A stretch of DNA of 40,171 nucleotides, taken from contig JAJYSV010000037.1 of the NCBI GenBank assembly GCA_021793405.1, positions 1-40,171 on the forward strand, read 5' to 3'. How positions within the stretch are numbered: position 1 is the first letter of the stretch; each line of letters starts with the position of its first letter. Below, piece by piece: positions 27,284 to 35,900 of the stretch. The notes under the pieces were generated by a model, which was not told the DNA's origin, ran no database searches, and saw nothing but the letters and a program-made list of their open reading frames with translations. Made by a program: the position numbers and the translations under genes. This DNA is from Acidobacteriota bacterium. Its GTDB lineage: Bacteria > Acidobacteriota > Terriglobia > Terriglobales > Acidobacteriaceae.

Positions 27284-28378
27284 TTGCGCCGATTTCTTTC
27301 CTATCGCGATTTCGACTGGACGCTGCTGGCCTTTGTGCTGGCTTTGTCGGTGATCAGCGTGCTGGAAATCTACAGCGCAACGTTACACACGAAGTTCGTT
27401 CACTTCGATGAGAAGCAGATTCTGTGGCTCGCAGGCGGGTTCGTCAGCATGTTTGTTCTGTCGCTGATCGACTACCACATCCTGCTGGATGTTGCTGTCT
27501 GGGCGTACGGAATCTGCCTGGTGTCGCTGGCAGCGGTCCTGGTTGTGGGCACGAAGGTGCTGGGAGCGCGGCGCTGGATCCATCTGCCGGGCGGCATCCA
27601 CTTCCAACCCTCGGAATGGGTCAAGCTGGTTCTGATTGTGGTGCTGGCGCGATACTTTACAAACCTGGGCGGCCGCGAGTTGACCTGGAAAGACATCTTC
27701 AAGGCCATGGCCATTGTCGGGGTGCCGATGCTGCTGGTGCTGAAGCAACCGGACCTCGGGACCGCGCTGACATATGCGCCGGTCCTGCTGGTGGGTCTGT
27801 TTCTCGGCGGCATCCGGTTTCGGCAGGCCGCGATCCTGTTTCTGGCTGCCTCGCTCGCCATTGTTCCGGCGTGGTACAAGGTGCTGAAGCCGTATCAGAA
27901 GCAGCGACTCACAAGCTTTTTGCAACCCGATAACGATCCACGCGGCAGCGGGTATCAGATTCGACAATCCCTGATCGCGGTTGGTTCCGGCGGCATCTGG
28001 GGGCAGGGAGCCGAGCGTGGAAGCCAGACGCAAGGCGACTTTTTGCCCATTCCCTATACGGATTTTATTTTCGCGGCATTTTGCGAGGAGCACGGATTGG
28101 CAGGAGCCATTTTCGTCCTGCTGTTATACTTTTTATTGTTGATGCGTTTAGTTCAAAACGCTCAAACCGCCGCTGACCTGCCCGGCACTTTGATTATTAT
28201 GGGGGTCGTGGCCGTCCTGATTTTTCAGATCGCGGTCAATGTGGGCATGGTTATCGGCTTTATGCCGGTCACCGGTATTCCTTTGCCCCTAATGAGTTAC
28301 GGCGGCTCATCGGTGCTGTTTGCGTTCCTTGCCTTCGGCATCGTCATGAACATCCGCATGAGCCGCTTCGTCAATTAG
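27284..28378 (+). CDS. mrdB: RodA, SEDS peptidoglycan glycosyltransferase
   Basis: The 364-residue protein is a SEDS polymerase with about ten membrane helices. Family landmarks are GARRWI, FQPSEWVKL, LKQPDLGTAL, LQPDNDPRGSGYQIRQSLIAVGSGG, FIFAAFCEEHG and the C-terminal PLPLMSYGGSS. RodA polymerises glycan strands in partnership with PBP2. The start is TTG at 27284, with GGAG about eight bases upstream and only three bases after the PBP2 stop, pointing to translational coupling. Length and motifs are normal. Confidence 0.96.
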   Translation: MRRFLSYRDFDWTLLAFVLALSVISVLEIYSATLHTKFVHFDEKQILWLAGGFVSMFVLSLIDYHILLDVAVWAYGICLVSLAAVLVVGTKVLGARRWIHLPGGIHFQPSEWVKLVLIVVLARYFTNLGGRELTWKDIFKAMAIVGVPMLLVLKQPDLGTALTYAPVLLVGLFLGGIRFRQAAILFLAASLAIVPAWYKVLKPYQKQRLTSFLQPDNDPRGSGYQIRQSLIAVGSGGIWGQGAERGSQTQGDFLPIPYTDFIFAAFCEEHGLAGAIFVLLLYFLLLMRLVQNAQTAADLPGTLIIMGVVAVLIFQIAVNVGMVIGFMPVTGIPLPLMSYGGSSVLFAFLAFGIVMNIRMSRFVN

Positions 28379-28843
28379 CAGTAGCTCTGGCGCAGAAGCA
28401 GGCCGCGCCGGATTGCAAAATTCGCGCATCCGCCGTCCCCATCAGAACGAGTGATTGGCATGGATGCGACAAGAAGTTTTCTCGGTAAGGCAGATTCCAA
28501 CCGAGACCAGGCAGGTTCGATCGAATGCACGCATTGAGAAACGCAGCCGGACTGGAAACGGCCCCACCCCTTTTGGGGGAAGTAGTGGCCACAAAGTCCT
28601 TGCGTGCCGTTCTTTCACGTCGCAGTCAAGATTCTTCGCTTCCATTGCCAACCCGCTCTCGCGGGAGATTCGTATTTCCCTGGCCTAAAGCAAGTTTCCC
28701 GTCCGCAGCGTCATCAGAACGCACTCTCGATCCAACCGCCCTAGTCACGGTCGCCGCGCACGGAGTTCGCTAGCGCGCAGAAATCTGCCTCGCCAATACC
28801 CCGAGTCCGCCGCCTTGATGGCTTCGGACTGGAATGAGGCAGC
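28379..28843. other. 465-bp leader region between rodA and RNase E/G
   Basis: I see no credible gene here. The region holds a G+C-rich hairpin around 28560-28590 (GGCC...CCCC TTTT GGGG...GGCC), a small CCCGC/GCGGG hairpin near 28651, and an 11-base piece of the dispersed repeat at 28630-28640. Enterobacterial rne mRNA carries a long 5' leader that the enzyme cuts to control its own level, so this spacer may be an analogous leader; that is inference only. Confidence 0.45.
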
Positions 28844-31800
28844 ATGACAAAAGAAATTTATATCTCCAGCACTCCCCACGAAACGAGGCTGGCGGTCGTC
28901 GAAGACGACCAATTGGCGGAAATCTACTACGAACGCGAGAACGAATACACGCTCGCGGGATCCATTTACAAAGGCAAAGTGACCCGAGTGCTTCCTGGGA
29001 TGCAGTCGGCCTTCGTCGACATTGGCCTGGAACGCGACGCATTCCTGTACGTCACCGACTTCGCTGAAGAACAGGAAGACGGCGAAGAGTATGTGCCGCT
29101 GGCACCGGGACAATCTCGCGGCCACGGGCGTGCAGCCGGCAGCCACTCCAATGACGCGCGCGGGGCAGCAGAGGGCGACTCTCACGCCAGCGGGGAAGAG
29201 CCCGCAGCGCGTTCTTTCATTGATAGGAAGCCGGCAGGACAACCCGTTCGCGAAGCTTCAACCGCACCGGGCAGTTCCTCCGGCGACGAGGAAGGGGCGG
29301 GTGGACGGCGCTGGCGCGGACGGCGCGGACGGCGACGCGGCCGAGGCGGATCGTCGGCGCAGGAACGGCCATCCTCGAATGGTCAGGGTGGATTTGCCGA
29401 AACGCGGCGGACAGAGATCACCGAGTCAACGCAATTTGAAACGGAAGCGATTCCAGCCGAGGCGGATTTCGAACATGCGCACCAAGATTTCGCGGTTCAG
29501 GCTGTTGCGTCGGAACGTTTCCCGGCTCCGCAGTCGGAGCATCCCCGGTCGGAACAGCCTCGATCTGAGCAGCTGCCGATGGTGCTTCCCGGAGAATCGC
29601 TGTCCAAATATCGTCGTGGCGAGTCGGCACCGGCGGCCCAAGCGACCGGAGCAGTTCCCGCCGAGAGAGAGGCATCTGCTGCGACCCCTAAGGCGACATT
29701 CCAGCCATCAACGATGGTGGTGGGTCCCCTGGCGTGGGATGGCAGCGAAGTGTTGCCGGGCGAATCCATCTCGCGCCACAAGCGTACGCGAGGCGCATCC
29801 TCCGCAGTTGAAAGCTTTTCGTCTCCGGCAGCCGAGGTGGGTCCTGTTGTCGAGGAGACCGCGGCAGCACCGGCGGAGAATGGCGTGCCGGCTGACGTTG
29901 CAACCTCCCTGCCCGTAGCCGAGTTCGAAGAGCCCTCATTGGTGCAGCACGACATGACTCTGGAAGAGCCCTCGCTGGTGCAACACGTGACCACCGTGGA
30001 AGAGCCTTCGCTCGTGCGCCACGACAGATCCATAGAAGAAGCGCAGGAATTCGAGCCGGCAGAAGCTTCGGTGTCGTATCGCTTCGATCCAGCCAGTCCG
30101 AGCGCGTACCGGCAGAGCGGTGTTGTCGAACCACCCGCGGCCGAGCCGCCCATGGAAGCAGAGTCGGCACCCATGCAGGACTCCACGGAATACGAAGCAG
30201 TCGCCGAACAGACGGAAGAAGCGGACTCGGAGCTGGAGCCGTTTTTTGGTGAAGCGGCTTCTATCGTTGAACCGGCGCCTCCGCAGGAAGCAGGATTCCA
30301 GGCGCAGGAGGCCACTTCACCAGCGACAGAAGAATTGACACCAGTCCATCCAGCAGAGGTCACATCGTCCGCGACGGAAGAGACTTCGACCGAGCAGGAA
30401 GAGAGCGCGCAGGACGACGCAGACTCCGATCATGACGAGCACGTGTTTGACCCGGGTCATGGAAATCTCGAAGAAGAAACGATCGACGAGGAAGAGCCGG
30501 AAAGATACGCAGCGCAGAGCCTGCAGGACGAGGCGGAGTATGACGATCTGATTGAAGAGACGCTGGACATGCAGATGGATAGCGGCCTGCTCAGCGAGCT
30601 GGTGCGGGATCAGCATATCGAACAGCGGACACGTTTCGTTGAGGAGAATGGGAACGGGGAGTCGGCGGCGCTGGGAACCGAAGAGGACACGTTTGAAGAA
30701 GAGAGCTTTGGGGCCGAGCTGGGAGAGATCGAACTGGAGGATGCTACGTCTCCGGCGGAAGAAGACTCCGAGAGCGATGAGCCTGCCAATGCGGATGCCG
30801 CACGCAACCGGGCGAGCGGAGGCCGCAATGGACGAAGGGAAAACCGAGGACAGCGCCACGGTGGCGATCGCCGCATGCGCCGCGGTACAGCGCAAACGAC
30901 CAATCTGCCCGCTATTACAGAGCTTCTGAAGCCGAACCAGGAAATCCTGGTACAGATTGCCAAGGAACCGATTGCCCGTAAGGGCGCGCGTATCACCAGT
31001 CATATCGCACTGCCGGGACGCTTCCTGGTCTTTATGCCCACAGTGAATCATGTCGGCGTCTCGCGCAAGATCGCTTCCGATGAGGAGCGCCAGCGGCTGA
31101 AACATATTTTGTTGAGCGAAAAAGGCGCTGCGTCCGGAGGATTCATTGTCCGGACAGCCGCAGCCTCCGCCAGTGAGGAAGACCTCCGCGCGGACATTCG
31201 CTTCCTGCTGACATTGTGGGCTGAGATTCGCCAGCGCACGGAGAACGCGAAACCGCCGGCTCTGATCTACCACGACCTAAGCCTGGTGGAACGCGTTCTG
31301 CGCGATCAGGTGACGGACAACTTTTCCTCTATCTGGGTCGACACGGAAGCGGATTATGAACGCGTGCTGCGCTTCCTGAATCGCTTCGAGCCTGCCCTGG
31401 TGCGACGCGTCAAGCTGTACACCAAGGAAACGCCGCTGTTTGAGCAATTCGGTATCCAGGAAGAAATCAACAATGCCTTGCGCTCGAAGGTGTGGCTGAA
31501 GTCCGGCGGTTCGATCGTCATCAACCAGACCGAGGCGCTGGTGGCCATCGACATCAACACCGGAAAATACGTTGGCAAAACGGCGCGGCTGGAGGACACC
31601 ATCCTCAAGACAAACCTGGACGCGATTCCGGAGATTGTCCGTCAGATTCGGCTGCGCGATCTGGGCGGCATCATCGTGATCGATTTTATCGACATGGATG
31701 AGCGCAAGAATCGCAACAAGGTGATGCTGGCGCTGGAGGACGCGTTAAAGTCGGATCGCGCTCCTTCCAAGGTCCTGCAGTTCAATGATTTTGGGTTGGT

Positions 31801-32107
31801 GGCGATTACGCGCAAACGGGTCAAGCAATCGCTGGAGCGCACGCTTTCAGTTCCCTGCTCGGTTTGCATGGGCACAGGCATGGTGAAGGGTCCGCTGACG
31901 GTGTGCAATGAGATCTACGTCGAGCTACGCAAGATGTACCGTCAGATTGACCGCGGCGACGTAATGCTCCGCGTCAATCCCGAAGTCGTCAAGCAACTGA
32001 AAGCATCGAATGGGCGCTGGCTGAGCGAGATGGAGGAAATGTCGGGAAAAACTGTCATCGTGAAAAGCGATGCCAGCCTGCATCCGGAGCAGTTCGACAT
32101 ACAGTAG
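28844..32107 (+). CDS. rng: RNase E/G family endoribonuclease with split S1 domain
   Basis: The 1087-residue protein starts as normal RNase E/G (TKEIYISSTPHETRLAVVED) and enters the S1 domain (about 36-73: IYKGKVTRVLPGMQSAFVDIG...FLYVTDF). About 615 foreign residues follow (about 74-690). The second half of S1 resumes at LKPNQEILVQIAKEPI (695-710), then come the RNase H-like, 5'-sensor and DNase I-like parts. The metal-binding aspartates are D903 (AIDINTGK) and D947 (VIDFIDM), and the Zn-link is CSVC (C1005, C1008). The insert is Arg-rich at both ends (RRWRGRRGRRRGRGG at 155-169; about 660-681) and acidic between about 450 and 650, so probably disordered. It lacks the C-terminal scaffold of E. 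coli RNase E. GAGG lies six bases before the ATG. The RNase G versus E name is a choice. Confidence 0.95.
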   Translation: MTKEIYISSTPHETRLAVVEDDQLAEIYYERENEYTLAGSIYKGKVTRVLPGMQSAFVDIGLERDAFLYVTDFAEEQEDGEEYVPLAPGQSRGHGRAAGSHSNDARGAAEGDSHASGEEPAARSFIDRKPAGQPVREASTAPGSSSGDEEGAGGRRWRGRRGRRRGRGGSSAQERPSSNGQGGFAETRRTEITESTQFETEAIPAEADFEHAHQDFAVQAVASERFPAPQSEHPRSEQPRSEQLPMVLPGESLSKYRRGESAPAAQATGAVPAEREASAATPKATFQPSTMVVGPLAWDGSEVLPGESISRHKRTRGASSAVESFSSPAAEVGPVVEETAAAPAENGVPADVATSLPVAEFEEPSLVQHDMTLEEPSLVQHVTTVEEPSLVRHDRSIEEAQEFEPAEASVSYRFDPASPSAYRQSGVVEPPAAEPPMEAESAPMQDSTEYEAVAEQTEEADSELEPFFGEAASIVEPAPPQEAGFQAQEATSPATEELTPVHPAEVTSSATEETSTEQEESAQDDADSDHDEHVFDPGHGNLEEETIDEEEPERYAAQSLQDEAEYDDLIEETLDMQMDSGLLSELVRDQHIEQRTRFVEENGNGESAALGTEEDTFEEESFGAELGEIELEDATSPAEEDSESDEPANADAARNRASGGRNGRRENRGQRHGGDRRMRRGTAQTTNLPAITELLKPNQEILVQIAKEPIARKGARITSHIALPGRFLVFMPTVNHVGVSRKIASDEERQRLKHILLSEKGAASGGFIVRTAAASASEEDLRADIRFLLTLWAEIRQRTENAKPPALIYHDLSLVERVLRDQVTDNFSSIWVDTEADYERVLRFLNRFEPALVRRVKLYTKETPLFEQFGIQEEINNALRSKVWLKSGGSIVINQTEALVAIDINTGKYVGKTARLEDTILKTNLDAIPEIVRQIRLRDLGGIIVIDFIDMDERKNRNKVMLALEDALKSDRAPSKVLQFNDFGLVAITRKRVKQSLERTLSVPCSVCMGTGMVKGPLTVCNEIYVELRKMYRQIDRGDVMLRVNPEVVKQLKASNGRWLSEMEEMSGKTVIVKSDASLHPEQFDIQ
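29927..30034 (+). repeat. Three 12-codon repeats inside the RNase E/G insert
   Basis: Residues 362-397 are three tandem 12-residue units beginning EEPSLVQH, EEPSLVQH and EEPSLVRH. The bases differ at several synonymous sites between units, so the repeats are not a very recent duplication and the peptide seems to have been kept. Confidence 0.85.
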
Positions 32108-32454
32108 GGCAGCGGAATCAACGGATGCGGTCCGAACTCAACTGATGGAGTGGAATTGGGGCCGCTCCATCGTCTTCCGGGTTCGCCATTGTCGATGAAT
32201 TTTGCGCCTTATCAAAATGGAGCAGGCGGGTGGCGCATGAGGCAAAAACACGTTGCTGCTTGAGCGCCACAATCCCCGCAACATTTCCTGCTTATATGCG
32301 TCTAACCATGCGACGGACAAGAGTTCCCGACATCTTCGTCTGAGCATCAGGGCGGATCGCGTTGAGCATCTTGCGATTCACGCTGCGCATCCGACCTAGC
32401 AGAATGCGTGCATGATTCAGGTATTCACAGTATCGGGACTAACTATGGAGGGTA
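32108..32454. other. 347-bp intergenic region before beta-barrel gene
   Basis: No credible gene is visible. A 7-bp inverted repeat (GATGGAG at 32144-32150, CTCCATC at 32165-32171) just after the RNase E/G stop could be a weak transcription end; it lacks a T tract. The region before 32455 ends in GGAGGG, the ribosome site of the next gene. No clear promoter was identified. Confidence 0.4.
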
Positions 32455-33282
32455 ATGAAAACCATGATAACGGCGAAAAAAGCTATCTACAAGACCTTAA
32501 AATATGCGGGTTGCGTGGCGCTTGCATGCGGGTTGCCCCTCACGGTTGGCCTGCAGGCGCAGAGTTATTCCAGTTCCAAGGTAAGCTACAACTTTCAAAA
32601 CAATTACCAATACAACGGCCCCTATAGCCAGAATCAATACCAGCAGCCAGTGACCCCCCCGCGCTATAAGGGAGAAGGTTGGGGCAAACATTTTGTGTTC
32701 GAGGGCGGCGGCGGCGTGACCGCACCCGTGACCGGGACGCAAAAATTTGCGAACACGGGATTCAATGTTCTGCTCGGCGGCGGGTTTAGGTTCAATGATC
32801 GTCTCAGTCTTTTGGCGGAATGGAATTTCAATCGCATGGGGGTCCCCACGGACCTCGCCTTAGCCGCAGCCCAGGTTCCGGGAGGGAACGAGCATATTTG
32901 GACAGCCATGTTCAATCCAAAATTCGACTATATTCGCGGTAACAGGCTGGATGGATACGTAATCGGCGGTGGCGGGTTTTCACGCCAGCTCACTACGTTC
33001 ACAGCGCCGGTCCTCGTGCCGTGCGGGTATGGCTATGGGTATGGCTATGGGTATGGCTATGGGTATGGCGGGGCGTGCACAGGAAGCGTCAATGTGTCCC
33101 ATGAATCCAGCAATCAGGGGATGTACGACTTCGGAACCGGCGTGGAATTCCGATTCTCACCCTATAGTCGCTTTAAGCTTTTTGTAGAAGGTCGATACGA
33201 GAAGTTTTACACACCCAAGAGCAATCTCCCGCCCGGATACAACGCAACGCTTGTCCCGGTAATGATCGGCGTCCGCTGGTAA
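32455..33282 (+). CDS. Outer-membrane beta-barrel protein with Gly-Tyr repeat loop
   Basis: The 275-residue protein has a basic N-terminus and signal peptide (about 1-36, ending LQAQS). The mature part shows OmpA-like eight-strand beta-barrel character: HFVFEGGGGVTAPV, TGFNVLLGGGFRFNDRLSLLAEWNF, DYIRGNRLDGYVIGGGGFSRQL, FGTGVEFRFSPYSRFKLFVEGRYEKFY, ending in Trp as barrel proteins often do. A low-complexity GYGYGYG run sits at about residues 191-204, in a probable surface loop flanked by two cysteines (PCGYG...GACTG) that could close it by a disulfide. GGAGG is only three bases before the ATG at 32455, so the second ATG at 32464 is possible. It is monocistronic and ends at a strong terminator. 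Function unknown. Confidence 0.8.
   Translation: MKTMITAKKAIYKTLKYAGCVALACGLPLTVGLQAQSYSSSKVSYNFQNNYQYNGPYSQNQYQQPVTPPRYKGEGWGKHFVFEGGGGVTAPVTGTQKFANTGFNVLLGGGFRFNDRLSLLAEWNFNRMGVPTDLALAAAQVPGGNEHIWTAMFNPKFDYIRGNRLDGYVIGGGGFSRQLTTFTAPVLVPCGYGYGYGYGYGYGYGGACTGSVNVSHESSNQGMYDFGTGVEFRFSPYSRFKLFVEGRYEKFYTPKSNLPPGYNATLVPVMIGVRW
33025..33072 (+). repeat. 12-bp tandem repeat (GGGTATGGCTAT) in coding sequence
   Basis: Three exact copies of GGGTATGGCTAT and a partial fourth run without interruption. The unit is a multiple of three, so gain or loss of units changes the Gly-Tyr run length but keeps the frame. Confidence 0.9.
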
Positions 33283-33300
33283 CCGTGAGACTTTGCGTAG

Positions 33301-33330
33301 AAAAAACGCGCTCCTAGAGCGCGTTTTTTT
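33301..33330. terminator. Strong bidirectional intrinsic terminator
   Basis: A perfect 13-bp stem, AAAAAACGCGCTC with its complement, closes a CTA loop and runs into seven T on the plus strand and six on the minus. It lies between the stop of the beta-barrel gene (33282) and that of the leftward glycosyltransferase (33342), and should end both transcripts. Confidence 0.93.
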
Positions 33331-33341
33331 GCAGACAAGTA

Positions 33342-35093
33342 TCAAATGCCGACGGGAAACGGTTTTGGAGAGGACTCGTCCGGGTTGGCAACGTCGATGC
33401 GGAAGCGGTCGAACATGCCCTGGGTCACACTCAATACTGCGGTGTAGCCGTACCCGAACATGAACAGGAACAAAAATGGGACGGTAATGTAGTTTGCGTT
33501 GGAGATGGCGTACCAAATGGTCACGGCAAAGTAGGCGCTGATCAGCAGTTCCACCGCTGGAAGAAGACCGAGGCGCTTGCGATACTTTGCCGCCTGCGAC
33601 TTTTCGCCGCGCTTTTCCACTCTATATTTCGGCGTGCGTTTGAACGGGCTTTTAATCCCGAACAGGGCCTCCATCACGGCCCTGGCATTGGTCAAGGTGA
33701 GGCCGATGCCGCCCAGCGCCAGCACAAACGGCAGGTACAGCAGGGCGCGGTACCATTTGCCCGGATATAACTCCTTCTGCGATATCAAGTAGAACGAAGA
33801 CACTGAAAAGGTCGATGCCATAAACAGGGGCAGATCGATCCAGAGCATCTGAAACCATCCCTGATAAAAACGAATGATCATGGCAGGCATCAGCAGAATG
33901 GAAAGCAGCACCATCAGCGGATAACTGATGTTGGCCGTCAGGTGGTAAAAGGTTTCCAGCTTCACATGGAATGGCAACTTGGCGCGAAATATCTGGGGCA
34001 GGATTTTCTTCGAGGTCTGGATGAGACCTTTGGACCAACGCGCCTGCTGCGTTTTGAAGGCTGTCATTTCGATCGGCAGTTCCGCCGGGCATTCGACGTC
34101 CTGCAGATACCTGAAGCGCCATCCCTTCAACTGCGCGCGATAGCTGAGGTCAGTATCTTCTGTCAGCGTATCGTGCTGCCAGCCTCCCGCTTCGTCTATA
34201 GCAGCCCGGCGCCACATGCCCGCAGTGCCATTGAAATTGAAAAATACGCCGCAGCGGGAACGTCCGCCATGCTCCAGAACAAAATGACCATCGAGCAGGA
34301 TAGCTTCTACCTGGGTGAGGAAACTATAGTCGCGATTCAGGTGGGTCCACCTAGTCTGCACCATGCCGATTTTGGGATCGGAAAAATGGTGGACTACGCG
34401 CATGAGCCAGTCAGGGGAAGGCACAAAATCGGCGTCGAACATGGCGATCAACTCGCCCTTGGCAGTCTTCAATCCATTGTCGAGCGCGCCCGCTTTGTAT
34501 CCATGACGATTGATGCGATGGATATACATAATGGGCTGCGCGTCGCCGTGCAATCCGCTGCGGTAGCGCTCCACCACTGCGGCCGCCACCTGCTGGGTCT
34601 CGTCCGTGGAGTCGTCGAGAACCTGAATTTCCAGCCGGTCGCGCGGATATTCGAGACGGCAACAGGCATCGACGAGGCGGTCAATGACAAATTGCTCGTT
34701 GAAAATGGGCAGCTGAATGGTGATGAAAGGCAGTTCGGTAAAGCGCTCCGGCGCTTCCCGCGTCGCATTTTTTTTGTGCCGGTAGTAGAGCCAGACCAGC
34801 TGGTAGCGGTGCAATCCATAAAACGCCAGGATGACCATCAGCACAAAATAAGGAATCAGAAGCGAGGCGTCGAACCAGTTCCAGGCGTACAGATGGCCGA
34901 AGGTCTGGTTCGCGACCTGCTGCTCGTGCAGATAGTGCATCAGTCCATGGCGCGGCGCGAATAACATAGCGCAGAAATCCGCTCGACCGACGATCGGCGA
35001 ACCGGAGATCAAGCCACCCTGCCCAATTGAAAGTACTGGAGTCAACTGCATGGCCGCAAAATGGGCCTCCACGGAAGTATCTGCTGGCTTCAT
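33342..35093 (-). CDS. Cellulose-synthase-like GT2 glycosyltransferase
   Basis: From the ATG at 35091-35093 the protein has 583 residues. Processive GT2 motifs are complete: DDS (160-162), FDAD (219-222), TED (311-313) and QQARW (349-353, the Q..RW signature). One helix lies before the catalytic domain (about 77-97) and several after it (MVLLSILLMPAMIIRFY, FVLALGGIGLTL, AYFAVTIWYAISN). It should build a beta-linked polysaccharide or glycolipid at the inner membrane from a nucleotide sugar. There is no PilZ domain and no bcs gene nearby. The start is uncertain: other ATGs are at 35051, 34967 and 34940. The frame runs to 35489, but that part overlaps the DUF4126 gene, has abnormal composition and should not be translated. 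Confidence 0.88.
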   Translation of the reverse strand: MKPADTSVEAHFAAMQLTPVLSIGQGGLISGSPIVGRADFCAMLFAPRHGLMHYLHEQQVANQTFGHLYAWNWFDASLLIPYFVLMVILAFYGLHRYQLVWLYYRHKKNATREAPERFTELPFITIQLPIFNEQFVIDRLVDACCRLEYPRDRLEIQVLDDSTDETQQVAAAVVERYRSGLHGDAQPIMYIHRINRHGYKAGALDNGLKTAKGELIAMFDADFVPSPDWLMRVVHHFSDPKIGMVQTRWTHLNRDYSFLTQVEAILLDGHFVLEHGGRSRCGVFFNFNGTAGMWRRAAIDEAGGWQHDTLTEDTDLSYRAQLKGWRFRYLQDVECPAELPIEMTAFKTQQARWSKGLIQTSKKILPQIFRAKLPFHVKLETFYHLTANISYPLMVLLSILLMPAMIIRFYQGWFQMLWIDLPLFMASTFSVSSFYLISQKELYPGKWYRALLYLPFVLALGGIGLTLTNARAVMEALFGIKSPFKRTPKYRVEKRGEKSQAAKYRKRLGLLPAVELLISAYFAVTIWYAISNANYITVPFLFLFMFGYGYTAVLSVTQGMFDRFRIDVANPDESSPKPFPVGI

Positions 35094-35189
35094 TGTACGT
35101 GAGCGCAAACGGCGGCCGGGTGGACGCTGCCGCCGTGCGTTGGATTGCGCATGACGATTCGTCACTTCGTTCGATAGAATTCGCTGCAA

Positions 35190-35783
35190 GTGACAGCCTT
35201 CACGCCCAGCACGATTGCAGCTCTGATCATCGCGGCAAGTTTCGCCGCGGGATTGAATGTCTACGCCACGGTGTTGACGCTTGGCCTGCTGGCGCACACG
35301 CGTTGGGTGATGTTGCCGCCCGGCCTGGAAATCCTGGGCGATTGGGTCGTGATCGCGGTGAGCGGGACGTTGTTCGTCGTCGAGTTTGTTGCTGACAAGA
35401 TTCCCGGGCTCGACATGATCTGGAACGCCCTGCACACTTTCATCCGCGTGCCGGTTGCGGGTCTGCTGGCGTATCGGGCCAGCTCTCATCTATCGCCGGA
35501 AATGCAATTGCTGGCTACTGTCGCGGGCGCTGCGATTGCCATGGTCGCGCACAGTTCCAAAACGGCGGTACGAGCAGTGATCACGCCGAGTCCGGAGCCG
35601 GTGTCGAACATCGCGTTGAGCGCGGGCGAAGATGGAATCGCGATCGGACTGACGTGGCTGGTAACCCAGCACCCATGGACCGCTGCCAGCGTTGCGATTG
35701 GCTTGACCGTGACTGCACTGCTGATGACTCGATGGGTGGTCCGTGCTCTCCGCCGCACCTGGGCCCGATTGCAAACCAGTTAG
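35190..35783 (+). CDS. DUF4126 family membrane protein
   Basis: The 197-residue protein begins at GTG 35190 and has several hydrophobic helices (ALIIAASFAAGLNVYATVLTLGLL, VVIAVSGTLFVVEFVADKIPGLD, LLATVAGAAIAMVAHSS, AASVAIGLTVTALLM). The N-terminal AAGLNVYAT and the FVADKIPGLD..W...HT segment fit DUF4126. Its function is not known. It is divergent from the glycosyltransferase gene. The ribosome site is weak. Confidence 0.8.
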   Translation: MTAFTPSTIAALIIAASFAAGLNVYATVLTLGLLAHTRWVMLPPGLEILGDWVVIAVSGTLFVVEFVADKIPGLDMIWNALHTFIRVPVAGLLAYRASSHLSPEMQLLATVAGAAIAMVAHSSKTAVRAVITPSPEPVSNIALSAGEDGIAIGLTWLVTQHPWTAASVAIGLTVTALLMTRWVVRALRRTWARLQTS

Positions 35784-35803
35784 GCGAACCGAGCAGGACA
35801 CGA

Positions 35804-35817
35804 GTCATTCTGAGCGC
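35804..35817 (-). repeat. Dispersed repeat fragment, inverted, copy C
   Basis: GTCATTCTGAGCGC is the exact reverse complement of the last 14 bases of the repeat at 946-970. It lies 20 bp after the DUF4126 stop. Confidence 0.5.
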
Positions 35818-35900
35818 AAAACCGGAACAATATTTCCGCGCAAAATGCTTGACCAATTCAATCGTACGAGTCGAATCTGTACGTGAACGCAAGGACCATA

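Noticed and set aside
30317-31273. 318-codon minus-strand ORF opposite RNase E/G
   Set aside because: It covers the catalytic domain of a certain gene in antisense and has no motif of its own.
33025-33072. CRISPR-like array
   Set aside because: The units are contiguous 12-mers without spacers inside an open reading frame; it is a microsatellite.
35094-35489. N-terminal 132-codon extension of the GT2 glycosyltransferase
   Set aside because: It is Arg/Gln/His-rich, unlike any GT2 N-terminus, and overlaps the DUF4126 gene on the other strand.
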